From Prostheceraeus crozeri (Eukaryota > Platyhelminthes > Polycladida > Euryleptidae), in assembly GCA_907163375.1 (NCBI GenBank), contig CAJQUW010006815.1, positions 1 through 64,000 on the forward strand: a stretch of DNA of 64,000 bases, read 5' to 3'. This document shows, piece after piece, positions 1-11,503 of the stretch; position 1 is the first letter of the stretch, and each line of letters starts with the position of its first letter. The translations under genes and the position numbers were made by a program. The notes under the pieces are model-generated. The model was given only the letters and a program-made list of their open reading frames with translations, searched no databases and was not told the origin of the DNA.

Positions 1-3000
1 TGTCAGCATCAGCACCGGTTTATTGCCGACTGAAACACGTCTCCACCTAAACGACCGACTATTGATTGACAGCGAAGAATGAAAGACCTCTTCAGTGTCC
101 TTCTACTAACATAGCAAGTTCCGCCTTGCTGTTAATTGTTATGCCCGTACGGTTGAGTTACGCTCGCATGAGTTCAGGAGTTTGAACTAATGAACAATGA
201 TGCCAAAAGAGAAATTTGATTTAAATTTTATGTTTCGAAAGTACATCACCGCTTACATTATGTGCATTCGCTCCCCATGAATGAAATGAAATAAAAATGA
301 TCCGAAATACCAATAAAATCACAGCTATTGATAGTAAGATAACTATGATAGCTTATCTTTCATTATTAGTTTTTGTAATCGAAAATTAGATCGAATGTCC
401 CAAGAAACCACCACAATGAGAAATTCTCAAAATACAAAAACATTAAAACCGTGCTTTAAAATATTGGTTTAAAAAGAAGCAATGTTTTTAAACCCTAGCT
501 AGACTCAACCATATGTTAATAACGTCCATGTTAACATATCCACCTTTTTAATTTTTCCGAATTCATCGAATGTCTTCAAACTTAGTCACATTGGATCTAG
601 AATTGGCTTGATATGTCAAAGAGTGATGGCACAGCACCACTGAGAGGTCTTACTTCTCATGGACACTGGCACGAGAAAAGCTACTTAGTTAGAATATACA
701 TGACGCGATTACGAAAGGAAATTCAAAATGCAGTTTTTGATTATGAGCTTCGTGGGATTATTGTCTACAATGTACACTGACCGACAAAGCAAGTGCTGCA
801 AATTTTCTATAAACCAGAGATATTCTACACACTCAGCGCTAGTGCGACTGTGCTCATAAAATGAGCCCACTTTGCGGTCTCTTATCACGGGAGTTTGCAC
901 ATTTTTCCGAGAGGAATGTGCAATGAAACTTAGAATTTCTGGGAAAAAAGCAAGCTTTGGATGTTGACACTTGGTTTCCGTGCTATTCAATTTCTGCCTC
1001 TTTCTTGAACTGAGATTTCTTTTAAGATTCAAACTGAAGACACAATACTGAGACATCGAGGGCGTTAGGCTTCTATGACACTTCATTAAGTTTGCACATG
1101 ATCTTGCCAAGATCTAGACTGATTTAATTTCAAATTCTGATTTCTAGAGCAACTTATTTGTCCATCTTTTTCTGAGCGGAAAATTAAGTAATACATAGCG
1201 GTTTTCTGATATGCCCTTTCTGGCATAAATCAGAGGTTAGAATATCATAACACCGGTATTCTTAGCAATTTATCAACTCTGTACTTCATCGCATATATAT
1301 AGCGGCATGCTTGCTTAATAGTGTAAGCAAGCAAATGATATCGTGCGATACCATGGTGTACAGCGATGCCATGAAGTGAATATGGATCCTTTTGCGTAGA
1401 ATCAGTCTTCTATTATTAGAAGAATCAAGTCAGCATTCTGAATATATATTTCTATTCATTCACTGTATAAAGTAACCTTTGCATGATTTACAATATGCGA
1501 TGATTATCATGATAAGCTGATAACTAATAACTGTCAATCATGAGATGGTGGTTACAAGTTTGGTTGGACATTGGAAAATTTGGAACTTGGGAACAGAACA
1601 CTCCTGTGTACCAGTATTCCACCTTGGGACATTAGTTAGACAACTGTCACACTGAGTTGATTGGGTCGCTCCCAACTCGATGTGACATCTACTCGGCAAA
1701 TATTTTGAAGCCGACAAGCGTACCGAATATTTTGGTCAGCTACATCTTAACTCCTGGGCATGGACAACCAGGCCATTTATCCCAAAAGTCTGCGAACAGT
1801 CTAGAAAATTGTTTCTTACTCAATTTGAAATGTGTAGAGAAGTCAACTAGCATGCAGATTTCAGCCGACACACTAGTCTTCAATAATGTAGGCTACCCGG
1901 AATTATATCAATAATGTATCACTATCAAATGAACAGTTCGTAGTCCAGTATTTAAGCCTTTTCGAGAGCTTGGCTTGCCTTCTCGTCTATCAAGCGCTGT
2001 CGGGGACTTCTAAATTCAAAAGATGACAGCTGCCTAGAAAGGCCGAGTTATTAAAAGAACATGCATTTCGCAGAGGAGTAAGGATCCGAATTTGAAGTTG
2101 CATGCAGAGCATCACAAACTCCGTCACACTTTATGATTAAAAGTCGAGTTTTAGCAGTAATCCTGTAAGCAGTAACCCACAACGGAAATAAAGCTACCAG
2201 AATTTATTTGCATGTTATTGGATAAAAAGTATGGATTTCTTTGAAACAGCTTGTATCTACATGTACTTCATTCAGTTTCTTTCTCATTTGGCGCTTTTAG
2301 TCCCTTATTTTAATTTTGCCCTAAGTTCAGTTCATCGTAGCTCACCGAGAAAAGTGAGGTAGATCAGTTCTTCTCCCGTTGATATTGCGAGACTTTTTTG
2401 AGGTCTTGCCCTTGTTGAATTTTATATAGATAAGGTGCTTGTGCTCATTGACCGCATTACATAGGCCTAGAGTCTATCTATTATAAAGTCAAATCATTAT
2501 ACTGTATCATTATACACTATCAATCATTATACTGCACTTCATAATATTATGCTGTGCTTCATCATTTCGCCAATTTCAAAGTATTTGTTTTGTTTCATCG
2601 AAAGTTCATATTTAGCCTACCTTTGTGGAATTGATGCCGCAAGGCAGGCGCATTAGATGATATATCTCAGCTGGCGCATTAGATGATATATCTCATAGAC
2701 ATCTAACGTATTATCTAAAACCATATTCAACATCAATTGCTCTCGCATTGTCAATTCGTTATGGCTATGGTTGAATCTATAACATGGATTTTATGTCTCA
2801 CAGCTATTTTCTCTCATCAAAATGTTCAAAAAGTACCCAATTTTAGTTACGAATCTCGGATTCTCTCAGATGAATTGTTATTTAGACTTGGGAATACAAT
2901 CGCATTTCGTACATTTGCTTGTCCATTTAAGGGACCTTCAGTGCTTGAAGTAGGAAAAAAGTATCGAAAGGCGGATATCGTTTTTAGTAATCAACGATGC

Positions 3001-4925
3001 CCGGTCATTCGCCAACAGGCAACATTCATAAACCGAACCAGATTTTAAGTAACAGGTTGAACGATTTCTGTCATTTTTGTCTTCCTGAAGCTGTTGAAAT
3101 TTCGTGCAGAATGTCAAGATAACAAAATACGTCAAGTTAATGTGTCATTGGCCAATCCTCATATCAGCTTTCACATATCGGAGACAATTTTTCCTTGAGT
3201 CACACAGAAGTTAAGTCCTCGATCTCATTTCAAATATCGTGCGAATAGCGAAAAGCAAATATGAGAGCGCATTTCCTGTAAGGAAACGTAGGAATTTGAG
3301 AAGCACCGGTACAATTCGTTCCTCAGTTAATGAACGGCAAAATCTTAGTTCAGTTCATTCACTCGTAAGTTCGAATACCGATACTCATGAATGTAAATAA
3401 GAAAAAGTTAACGTGGCTAATGCAGGCTTATTTGATGAAATTCCAATATGAAAAGTTTGATCCTGACAAATAGAATGCTGCCGCATGGATATTTTCGTGA
3501 TTGTTGCCTGTAATTCAGAAAGTGTTTATAATTTACAGACTACATAATGAGCAATAATAGTAGCTCGTTCCCAAACGATTTCAAAGACTTGTAAAAATCA
3601 TCATTTGTTATAATCATAATAGTTGTCAATGGTTATTGAAACATTGAGAATCTAAAAATATTACAAAATTTCATTTATATTTTGAAAATTGCATTTGGAT
3701 ATTAGAATTGCGAAATATTTTTGAACCAACGTTTTCTCATCATCATGCTTTTATTTAAAGGATACAAACATCTAAAGTCTTGATGAGAGCGATAATAGAT
3801 AACCAATGAATGTCCTTTTTGATGTTTTCCTTTTGCATTTCCTGAGCCTTGTCCTATGCAACGATCGTTAGCAAGGGTATGGCTGCATATTATTATTAGA
3901 AACCAACGCAAATACGAAATTAGCGTAATTGACATTTTTTCAAACTTTCAAATCATCATGCAGCTACTTCTTGATAGTGTGATCATTCTAATAAAATCAG
4001 TTGCTGTATTCTTTGAATAAGGAACGATCTCATATGGAACAAAATTTAATGAGATATGTCCTTGAAAGAGACGGATATCGGAACTAGCATATTGATAGCC
4101 CACTGCACTAGGCAGTAGGCCAGTAATAAATATATATTGCACAAAAATAGTATACAAAACAAATATATAGACCTCAGAACAGTGCAGAAGAGTCAGTTTG
4201 ATTTAATTTCGAATATCACTTGAATTCAATCATTCAGATTCAGTATAATGCAAATGTGTTATTAAAACATAATTAATGACGGCTATGATCTACCCCATAT
4301 GTATATAATCAATCAAATAACATGAAAAAAGAAAAGATAGAATCAACCTTTAGAAAAAATTATTGAGGGTGGCAACTCTCATTCAATGAAACGAGGTGAA
4401 TATTTTTGCATTGAAAATCAGAAGGGCTTACCTACTTCAATGTAGGTAACATGTACGATTAATTTCATATAAATTTAACGATCACAAAAATGTTACTCGA
4501 ACACTTAATATGAAAAATGGATGGCGTGCAATCGAATTTGTATGCGCTCAAGTAGGTGTTCATTTACAAATTGTAAAGAAATAGTTCCATTCCCTAATCA
4601 TAATTTGAATTATCACTCATCTATGTCAAATTCCTGATTCAAAAACGAAAATAAAGTGGAATAAGTGACTTCACTCATGTAATGAGACATCGAACAGCTG
4701 TTTAACAATTACCTCAGTGAGCGGATGGATTACATAACCCTAATTACCTGCAGCTTTTGACAGCAGTTGATTCAATAGAAGTGTAATCAAACATTACACA
4801 ACTGTTACGCATAATGAAGATCCGATAAAAGAGGTTATCAATTAAGATCATCAAGCTTACCATAATTATGTCCCAATACCACGTTGACGAAAAGAGCAAA
4901 ATGTTCGAATAGTGCTTGCTAACCC
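1..4925. other. AT-rich non-coding stretch
   Basis: I see no recognisable exon here. There is a 26-bp period tandem duplication of a GGCGCATTAGATGATATATC unit at 2647-2698, and a run of CATTATACTG-type repeats around 2496-2560. The longest open frame (minus strand, 709-1110) has no family resemblance. Confidence 0.6.
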
Positions 4926-5150
4926 TTCTTCATATAAATGTGGTCTAAACAGGCAGGCACTCAATTTTGGCGTCCGTATTGTTGACGCGCGCACACTCGT
5001 TCAGTGTTCGCGGTTCGCCTGCCCGTTTGCCTGACTGCTGCCTTTCTCTCTCTCACACACACACACTAAACTCGCTCGTCCACTCGAGACTCGGAGGTGA
5101 GAACCCGCGTACACCCTGCCAACGCTACTATAGAAACTGCGCTCAATAAC
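4926..5150 (+). promoter_or_regulatory. Possible TATA promoter and first non-coding exon
   Basis: ATATAAAT near 4931-4938 is followed about 28 bp later by GGCACTCAATTT, an initiator-like start. Downstream sequence is locally CpG-rich (GACGCGCGCACACTCG, TTCGCGGTTCGCC), unlike the AT-rich surroundings, and contains CT and CA runs typical of 5' leaders. GGAG|GTGAGA at about 5092-5101 and AACTAA|GTGAGT at about 5150 are possible splice donors. A 60-codon frame (4967-5149) overlaps this stretch, but I see no conserved protein in it. I found no downstream coding exon to attach, so this is only a candidate. Confidence 0.3.
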
Positions 5151-6479
5151 TAAGTGAGTCGGGCAGAGTAGCTTTCCAAAAGACAGTCGCTGTGAAGCAC
5201 AAGCTCAGAAAACTTTGACAGTCAGACAACAATGTCAATGCTGGCGGCAGATAGATGAGAAGTGGGCACTCGTTGGCAGCCGGTCCCCTGTGAATAAAAC
5301 GCAAACGAGAATGACATTTTTGGATGAAGACAGCTTCACCCTTATGCTCGCCTTATGACACGTACACACTGTCTTCTTGTGTAGTCTATTGAGGAGCTCG
5401 TTACAGCAAGAGAGAAAAGGCGGTGACGCTCCTTTAGCAATAAAATGAGTATGTTAATGTAGAGACAACAAGCACTCACTTTGCACAATCAAATGCACAC
5501 AAGCTTTCGACCACTGCTAACAATGATCGGCGCGACCTCGTAGTCTGCTGTCCTCGTGTCTTCGTTCTATTTCCTTTCGTCGAAATGCAACTGAGAGGGA
5601 CGAGTGTGTGTGCGAATGTGTGTGCATCAGCGAATGTGCGTATCAGTATGTGTGCACAGATGCTGCTTTATGTTCGAGAAAGGTATTCGGTCCTACCAAA
5701 GCATGAGCGCACGCACCAACAATGACCCAGCCAAATTCTGGAGACATCGCGAAAGTAACGAACGAGTGTATGTATATGCTTGCAACTTGTGACCAAAATG
5801 GTGTATGAGACTTTCCTCGTCTTTGCAGTATCTCTCTTGCCACAGTTCGTGCTTGTCTCCTCTTAAGTTACAGCCCCTCTCTACAGTCAATCCGGACTGT
5901 TTACGTGCAAGAAGTAATTCGAGCTAGCTGTCTTAATGAATAACATTGACTGTCGCGCCTGTGCCGTGCTGTTTCAAGGCTGTTTGTCCTTTGGGCCATC
6001 GATCAGTTTGCAGCAGGCAACTTGCAATAGCATGGCAAAAATTGGTACACAAGTTGCGATGACAAACACGCGGCTGCATTCTCGAATACGAAATATTGTT
6101 ATTCTATGAGAGACCAGCAAGGATGCTGATGTGTAGCAGTGAACTGAATGAATGTCCTCCATGCTGGACAGGACAGGTTTGTATCTACGCTTTTGGACTG
6201 CCTCTGCTATATATTTTCGCTCAGATAATTTGCAGATAAATGTAGCTCTAACCAAGATTGTATTCTTTCAGAAATTAATGAATGTATGACGCCTTTAAAT
6301 AATGTACATGTAGTTCCAGTAGTTCTAGTGATGCACCGGTGATAGGCTGATAGGCAGCGCACTTTATATTCTTTTTATATTTGGTTAAGACGTTAATTTT
6401 CCGAACTCCTGGGAGAAGGAAAATTTTTGTCTCGAATGTTTATTGCTTATGTTTTGCGTTACTATCGAACTGAGAAGGC
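5151..6479. other. Moderately GC-rich flank with TG-rich tract, no gene recognised
   Basis: The stretch continues the CpG-containing composition to about 5.9 kb and includes a TG/TGCG-rich low-complexity tract at about 5602-5662. Short frames here are compositional. It may be the first intron of a gene starting near 4.95 kb, but no exon is identifiable. Confidence 0.4.
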
Positions 6480-7159
6480 GGGCGCGTCTAAATGCCACAA
6501 ATACAACACAAATACGCCACAAATACACCACAAATCCGCCACAAATACAGGGCGCTTCTAAGTACCACAAATGCGCTACAAATACGAATAAATACCACAA
6601 ATACGCGACAAATACATTTCAGCCGCCTCAAATGCATTTTTCCTGCCGCAGATACATCGAGATTGACACAGAAGCAACAAATCGTGCCACAAATGCATTC
6701 TTACTGTTAGAAATAGAAGCTATGATTGTCACAAGTACACTAAAACTAACATATATATATATACAGCACAATCAGTGCAAATTTGAATCACCCTGAAGAT
6801 TGCCACAAAAACTTCCCCAACACATTCCTTTTCGTACAAGTAGATTGTAACGCACATAAATGCATTGAGCATCGCCACATATACCGGTACTTTTCAGTTT
6901 GTGCTAAAACTACAGAAATTATGCCTATGTACAGATTTTTGATTCTGTATTGCCAAAAGCGCTGTGTAAATCAGTCGAAACAGGTGGCAATAATAGCTTC
7001 TATTTCTAACAGTAAGAATGTATTTGTGGCAAAATTTGTTGCTTCTGTGTTCATCCTGCTGCATCTGTGGCAGGGAAAATGCATTTGTGCTGTATTTGTG
7101 GCGGTTGAAATGTATTTGTGGCGTATTTGTGTTGTATTTGTGGTATTTAGACGTGCCCC
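6480..7159. mobile_element. 680-bp long-TIR (MULE-like/foldback) element with minisatellite arms
   Basis: The left arm (6480-about 6732) and right arm (about 6980-7159) are inverted copies. Both begin GGG(G)C(A/G)CGTCTAAAT and continue with CCACAAATACAACACAAATA. Both end in CATTCTTACTGTTAGAAATA followed by GAAGCTAT. The arms contain a 10-12 bp CCACAAATACGC minisatellite, expanded in the left arm. Perfect 9-bp direct repeats TGAGAAGGC flank the element at 6471-6479 and 7160-7168. A 9-bp duplication with very long TIRs is the pattern of Mutator-like or foldback elements. There is no transposase, so it would be non-autonomous. Confidence 0.8.
6486..6625 (+). repeat. CCACAAATACGC minisatellite
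   Basis: About ten degenerate 10-13 bp units of the form (C)CACAAATACGC run through the left arm of the surrounding long-TIR element. The inverted right arm (about 7080-7145) has fewer units, which explains its shorter length. Confidence 0.85.
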
Positions 7160-7273
7160 TGAGAAGGCACAGGGCACCGAAGGCCCATTACGATTTGCTT
7201 TGAACTAGTAGTGGACAACCAATTAGGAATAAATGATCACAAAAGTAGTAGCCCACGGACCACCAATTTTGAA

Positions 7274-8048
7274 CAGGGATACGGAGTCGGAGTCCCGGAG
7301 TCCTATCATTTTTGCTGGAGTCGGAGTCCTATCAAATGAAAGGACTCCGGCCTATAACTAGACACGAAATAATATAATACAAGCAAATTATTTATTCTCG
7401 TGCATAGCTGTCATTGTCTTGATGTCAACTTTCTCCGTCAAACAAAAGTACAGAGACACTGTTGCATGCAAAGTTTATAATAGTTGAGGGAATGAACTGT
7501 GACAGTGAATAAAGGATTGTCCTTTCACTCGGTGATTTAGTAGAATAGATAAACTTTCCTAGCCTCGATCACACCTACGTGCATAAGGTTGCATCAGAGA
7601 CAAAAATGAAATACTAGTTTGTTTGAGAACATTACCTCTTACCCTTACGTTAATTAATCGTGTGTGATGGCTCCTCTAAAGCGCATATTAAAATCGAAAG
7701 TGCGCTCACATTTTTTGGAGAAGGATGGGAGATTTTCCTGCCTGGTAGAGACTGGATAAAAACCGTGTGAAGCACACATCAAGAAGATAGGAGGAGCCGG
7801 GTCGCATGCATCCAACTGAAAGCGACATCTGATCAACTATCATCGAAAATGATTGATAATTGATACAATGATCGCTAAATATACGAGTAGGTTCAGGTAA
7901 GCCTATAATGATCTATGATGTAGGCTACCAGTTAATTTTTCAAAAAACTAGGCTTATTTACTTGACACCCGGAGTCGGAGTCCTATCAACCCCCGGAGTC
8001 AGAGTCAAGGTTGGAGTCCTATCAAAACGATAGGACTCTGCATTCCTG
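7274..8048. mobile_element. GGAGTC-rich hAT-like non-autonomous element
   Basis: The left end reads CAGGGATACGGAGTCGGAGT. The right end, read inward on the minus strand, begins CAGGAATGCAGAGTCCTATC. Both ends carry repeated GGAGTCCTATCA units. CAGGG-type termini with subterminal repeats resemble hAT elements. The expected 8-bp duplication is not clean (ATTTTGAA versus CTTTGAGA), so the class is tentative. There is no transposase inside. Confidence 0.55.
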
Positions 8049-10833
8049 CTTTGAGAAGCCAGAAATATGCTTAAAACTCCTCTATTCCAAGCTGTTCAGC
8101 GTATATAAGGACTGTTACACCATAGGCTACCTTGTGGTTGACTGGTCGCATGTCCTTATATGACATAATTGTGCATGTACATGTAGGTGTTTGCAGCAGT
8201 ATTTTGCTGCGCGGCCATGCATTACCCACCACCATATTTTACCACTTCGAGACCATGATTTTCTTTCTCCCGACAGTTCTGACAAAGTGAACAGCAAAAT
8301 GTAAATTATCCCAGCGCTCGGTCAATTGCGGGAATGAATTTTACTTCTATTGTTTTCTTGTTTTTTCTCATTTGTTAAGTTTAAGCTTCAATTAATCAAT
8401 GCGCTTGAGTATTTTTAGATAATGTGTATCGACATTGATATCTCCTGCATATTTTCCGTATTTTCAATTATGAACAGTCTGCCACCCGAAACCAGAAATT
8501 TATATTAAATCAAGTTGCTTTAGAATAAAACCTAAAATAGACGTGTGCAAGCCCGACCCGACCGGAATTCGGGTTTTATTTTCGAGTTATGAATTGAATT
8601 TATGGTGCGTAGGAATCAAATTTGTAAATATGCTTTAGTTTTATTGACTTTCTCAGTATCAAATGTATATGCTGTCGCTATATAGGGGTAGTAAGTTCCA
8701 CTGGAGAACATGAGATTGAATGTTGACTTATCATTCATGTATACGGCAGGCCTACAGTGGAATAGAATGTCCCCTAACCTGAGGGTTCCCTTTAGCTTAT
8801 TAAAAGAATATTTGTTTTATGGGCAATTATCGTGCATTTTGAAGAATCTTATGGAAATGGGATTTACCATGAAATTCCCATTGGAATCCAGTGGGAATCG
8901 GATGGGAATGGGAAGAAGAAATCTCGTCCCACGGCAATAAGCTATAGGGTATTAAATGCACTTATTATAGAATGTTGAATATGTCCTCAATCGAGTATTT
9001 ATTGCTAACGGCTTTCTGTTTCATCAAACTACATCCTAGCTTTTTAAAGTACATCATAGGCCTAATTTGAAAAAAATATAGTAGGCCTATAATGAAATAT
9101 AGCCTACATAAAGCAATATGCATGTATTGCAATAGTCCGAGAATCACAACAAAATTATGCATATACTATTATTCCGATATGACATTCGTTTGACAATGAT
9201 GTAGCAAACCGATGCACGCAAAGGGCCTAGTCTTTTTAGTTTTCCACCATTACTGTTATTGACAACAATTGTCTTCGTGACCGATATGCAATTTATGTCG
9301 ACTTGACTGCAATCGATTCTAATTAATCGAATTAATGGCACCAGTCTATTTTTAAACCTCAAAAAGGCTCATGCCCAAACTTACTAACTAAAACAAATTT
9401 CGAGTCGGTTCGAGTCAGGAATTCAAAATTATGATTCGCATGGGGTTTCAAATCAATTAATAGTCGTTGCACTGACCATTTTGAATTTTTTTGATTTACT
9501 AAGGTGAACACAAATTTGCTTTCTAAATTGGAAATGGCATATCCATTAAGGAAAAGCAATTAATTTGCTCACTTTGGAATTGTGTAGTAAGACAGAATAA
9601 AAGGAGGCTCAATCCGACTTAAAAACTGAGAGCGGCGATTAGCCTAACTGACTACATATGCTGGCGTGCGTTATTAATTTTGAATACATGTGCTGATCTG
9701 CTTTGATATACCGTTTTTATCAAACCTTAACATTTTTCATTGCAAAAGTATAATGGTGCATGACTTTTACAGATGATATCATGACTTGCTTAAACATATT
9801 AAATATGAATGAAAATGTCCTCTACTTCAAGACAGTGTCAGCTCGTATTTCAGTGTCATTACTTAATCTCACCTCCACTTTATTGTCATTCTGTAAATAC
9901 GGTATCTCAGTTCGCCTTGTCATCAGTCATCTCATTCATTCTCTATTGTGTACATGTACGTGTCTTTCTATTGAAAAAATATACGTTTCTGATATTCTGA
10001 CATGAAAAATCAGCATGGCAACAATTCTAAAGAACCGATGGGCGGAACAAGCATAGTTGTCTACCAATGTGCGGGAAGAATGAAAGTGAAATGCTTTTTA
10101 GTACAAGGGTAAATTTGTACATGTACATGTATGAACCTTGGTTGTATTTGTGTATCCAATCATTTTCTCTTCAATGAATGTTATCCTTAGAAATTGAAAG
10201 GATCGTCGCAATCAGAGAATTTTGAAGGAATTCAAGGCAACATGAAAGCTATGAGATGCTTTTTGCAATGCACTGGAAAGATATCTGTTCAATTAACGTA
10301 TTATTTACGGGTTTTTACTTTATTACTACACATTTTCATTCGTAGACCAGATAATGGTCTATATAATCGTGTGTCAATAAGCATGAATAAGACAGTGCAT
10401 GTCTACCACATTCTTCATCTCGTGAGCGTTTCGTCTAACACAGGGCAGCATGATTGATTTGTATTAGGATATCAGCTAAGTAACATTTCATACTTATCTG
10501 TCATTATACAGCAACATTTTCAAACGGCTATATTTGTATGAAAGAATATTACACTATGTTTATGAGACGTAGACCTCCCAACGGTTCAGTTTTAGACATT
10601 TTATTAGACCAATTTTATGAACTCATGAAACTATTCTTCGAAATGCTTGCTTTGAGTTTATAAGTAATAGTAGTAATTCGAAATTTAAACTCGAAAGCTC
10701 GCCTTTGAAGATTAAAAGAATTTAACATAAAATCTTATACACAACTTTCGAAGCAATCAAAAAATCATTTGTATGTTTAAACAAGTTGCAGGAATGCATT
10801 TTAAAAATACATGCAGATACAAAATGTACTAAC
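8049..10833. other. Non-coding stretch, no gene recognised
   Basis: AT-rich sequence with short chance frames only. Near 8548-8580 there is a small GC-rich palindromic patch (CCCGACCCGACCGGAATTCG). ACATGTACATGTA occurs near 10117-10131. No exon, RNA gene or complete element is supported. Confidence 0.55.
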
Positions 10834-11495
10834 CATAGAGTAGGGATATGTAGGTAGAGTGTCGACTCAAAAAAGTGTCTGTATACAGTGAAAATTTTTT
10901 TATCAAAAGATTCAGTTTTTTGCGGAGATTACGTTTCCGTGGTCCAAAAAATTATTTGAGCAGTCTTAAAAAAAGTCAAAATTTTGCCAATTTATATACT
11001 ACCGAGATGACTCCTCTATGTAAGTAGCATGCAACAAGTTGGATATAAAAAGGAATGAATAACTGCTAATAGGCATCCTAACTAAGCGGAAATTAGGCTG
11101 ATTATCAATGGAATTTCATGATCCGCATTATAATGAAAGTCTTCATGAAAAAGTCGACATCTTATTGTGCTTTCTTGACTGAAATTTCATATTTCTAATT
11201 CATGAAAGCAATAGCAAGTCATCAAGTTGCCAATTTAACAAATATTGCCTCTCCAAGGCTGTCATGACACGGACAATCTGTAAAATAATATCATTTCCAT
11301 CTGCTTTGCTATCATGATAAGTCAATTCCGTTGTAATTTCTTCAAAACTGCATAAATGTGTATATCTCATATTTTGAAACAATTCCGACTGTATCGAACT
11401 GTATCTCCCTTGAGTTCATTTAATAAAATCGAAAGTGTACATTCGGGATTTGATAAATGCGGAGTTACCACTCTACCTAGCATACTTACTCTATG
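10834..11495. mobile_element. 662-bp TIR element with perfect 8-bp target duplication
   Basis: The left end is CATAGAGTAGGGATATGTAG and continues GTAGAGTG. The inverted right end is CATAGAGTAAGTATGCTAGG and continues TAGAGTG. About 27 of 35 terminal bases match. GTACTAAC occurs directly outside both ends (10826-10833 and 11496-11503). An 8-bp duplication fits hAT or P-type transposition. The interior has no transposase, so it is probably a MITE-like, non-autonomous copy. Confidence 0.8.
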
Positions 11496-11503
11496 GTACT
11501 AAC

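Noticed and set aside
709..1110. 133-codon open frame on the minus strand
   Set aside because: No recognisable domain, no splice context and composition like neighbouring noise. Treated as chance.
6486..6625. CCACAAATACGC repeats as a CRISPR-like array
   Set aside because: The units are contiguous without spacers, lie in TIRs of a mobile element, and the DNA is from an animal.
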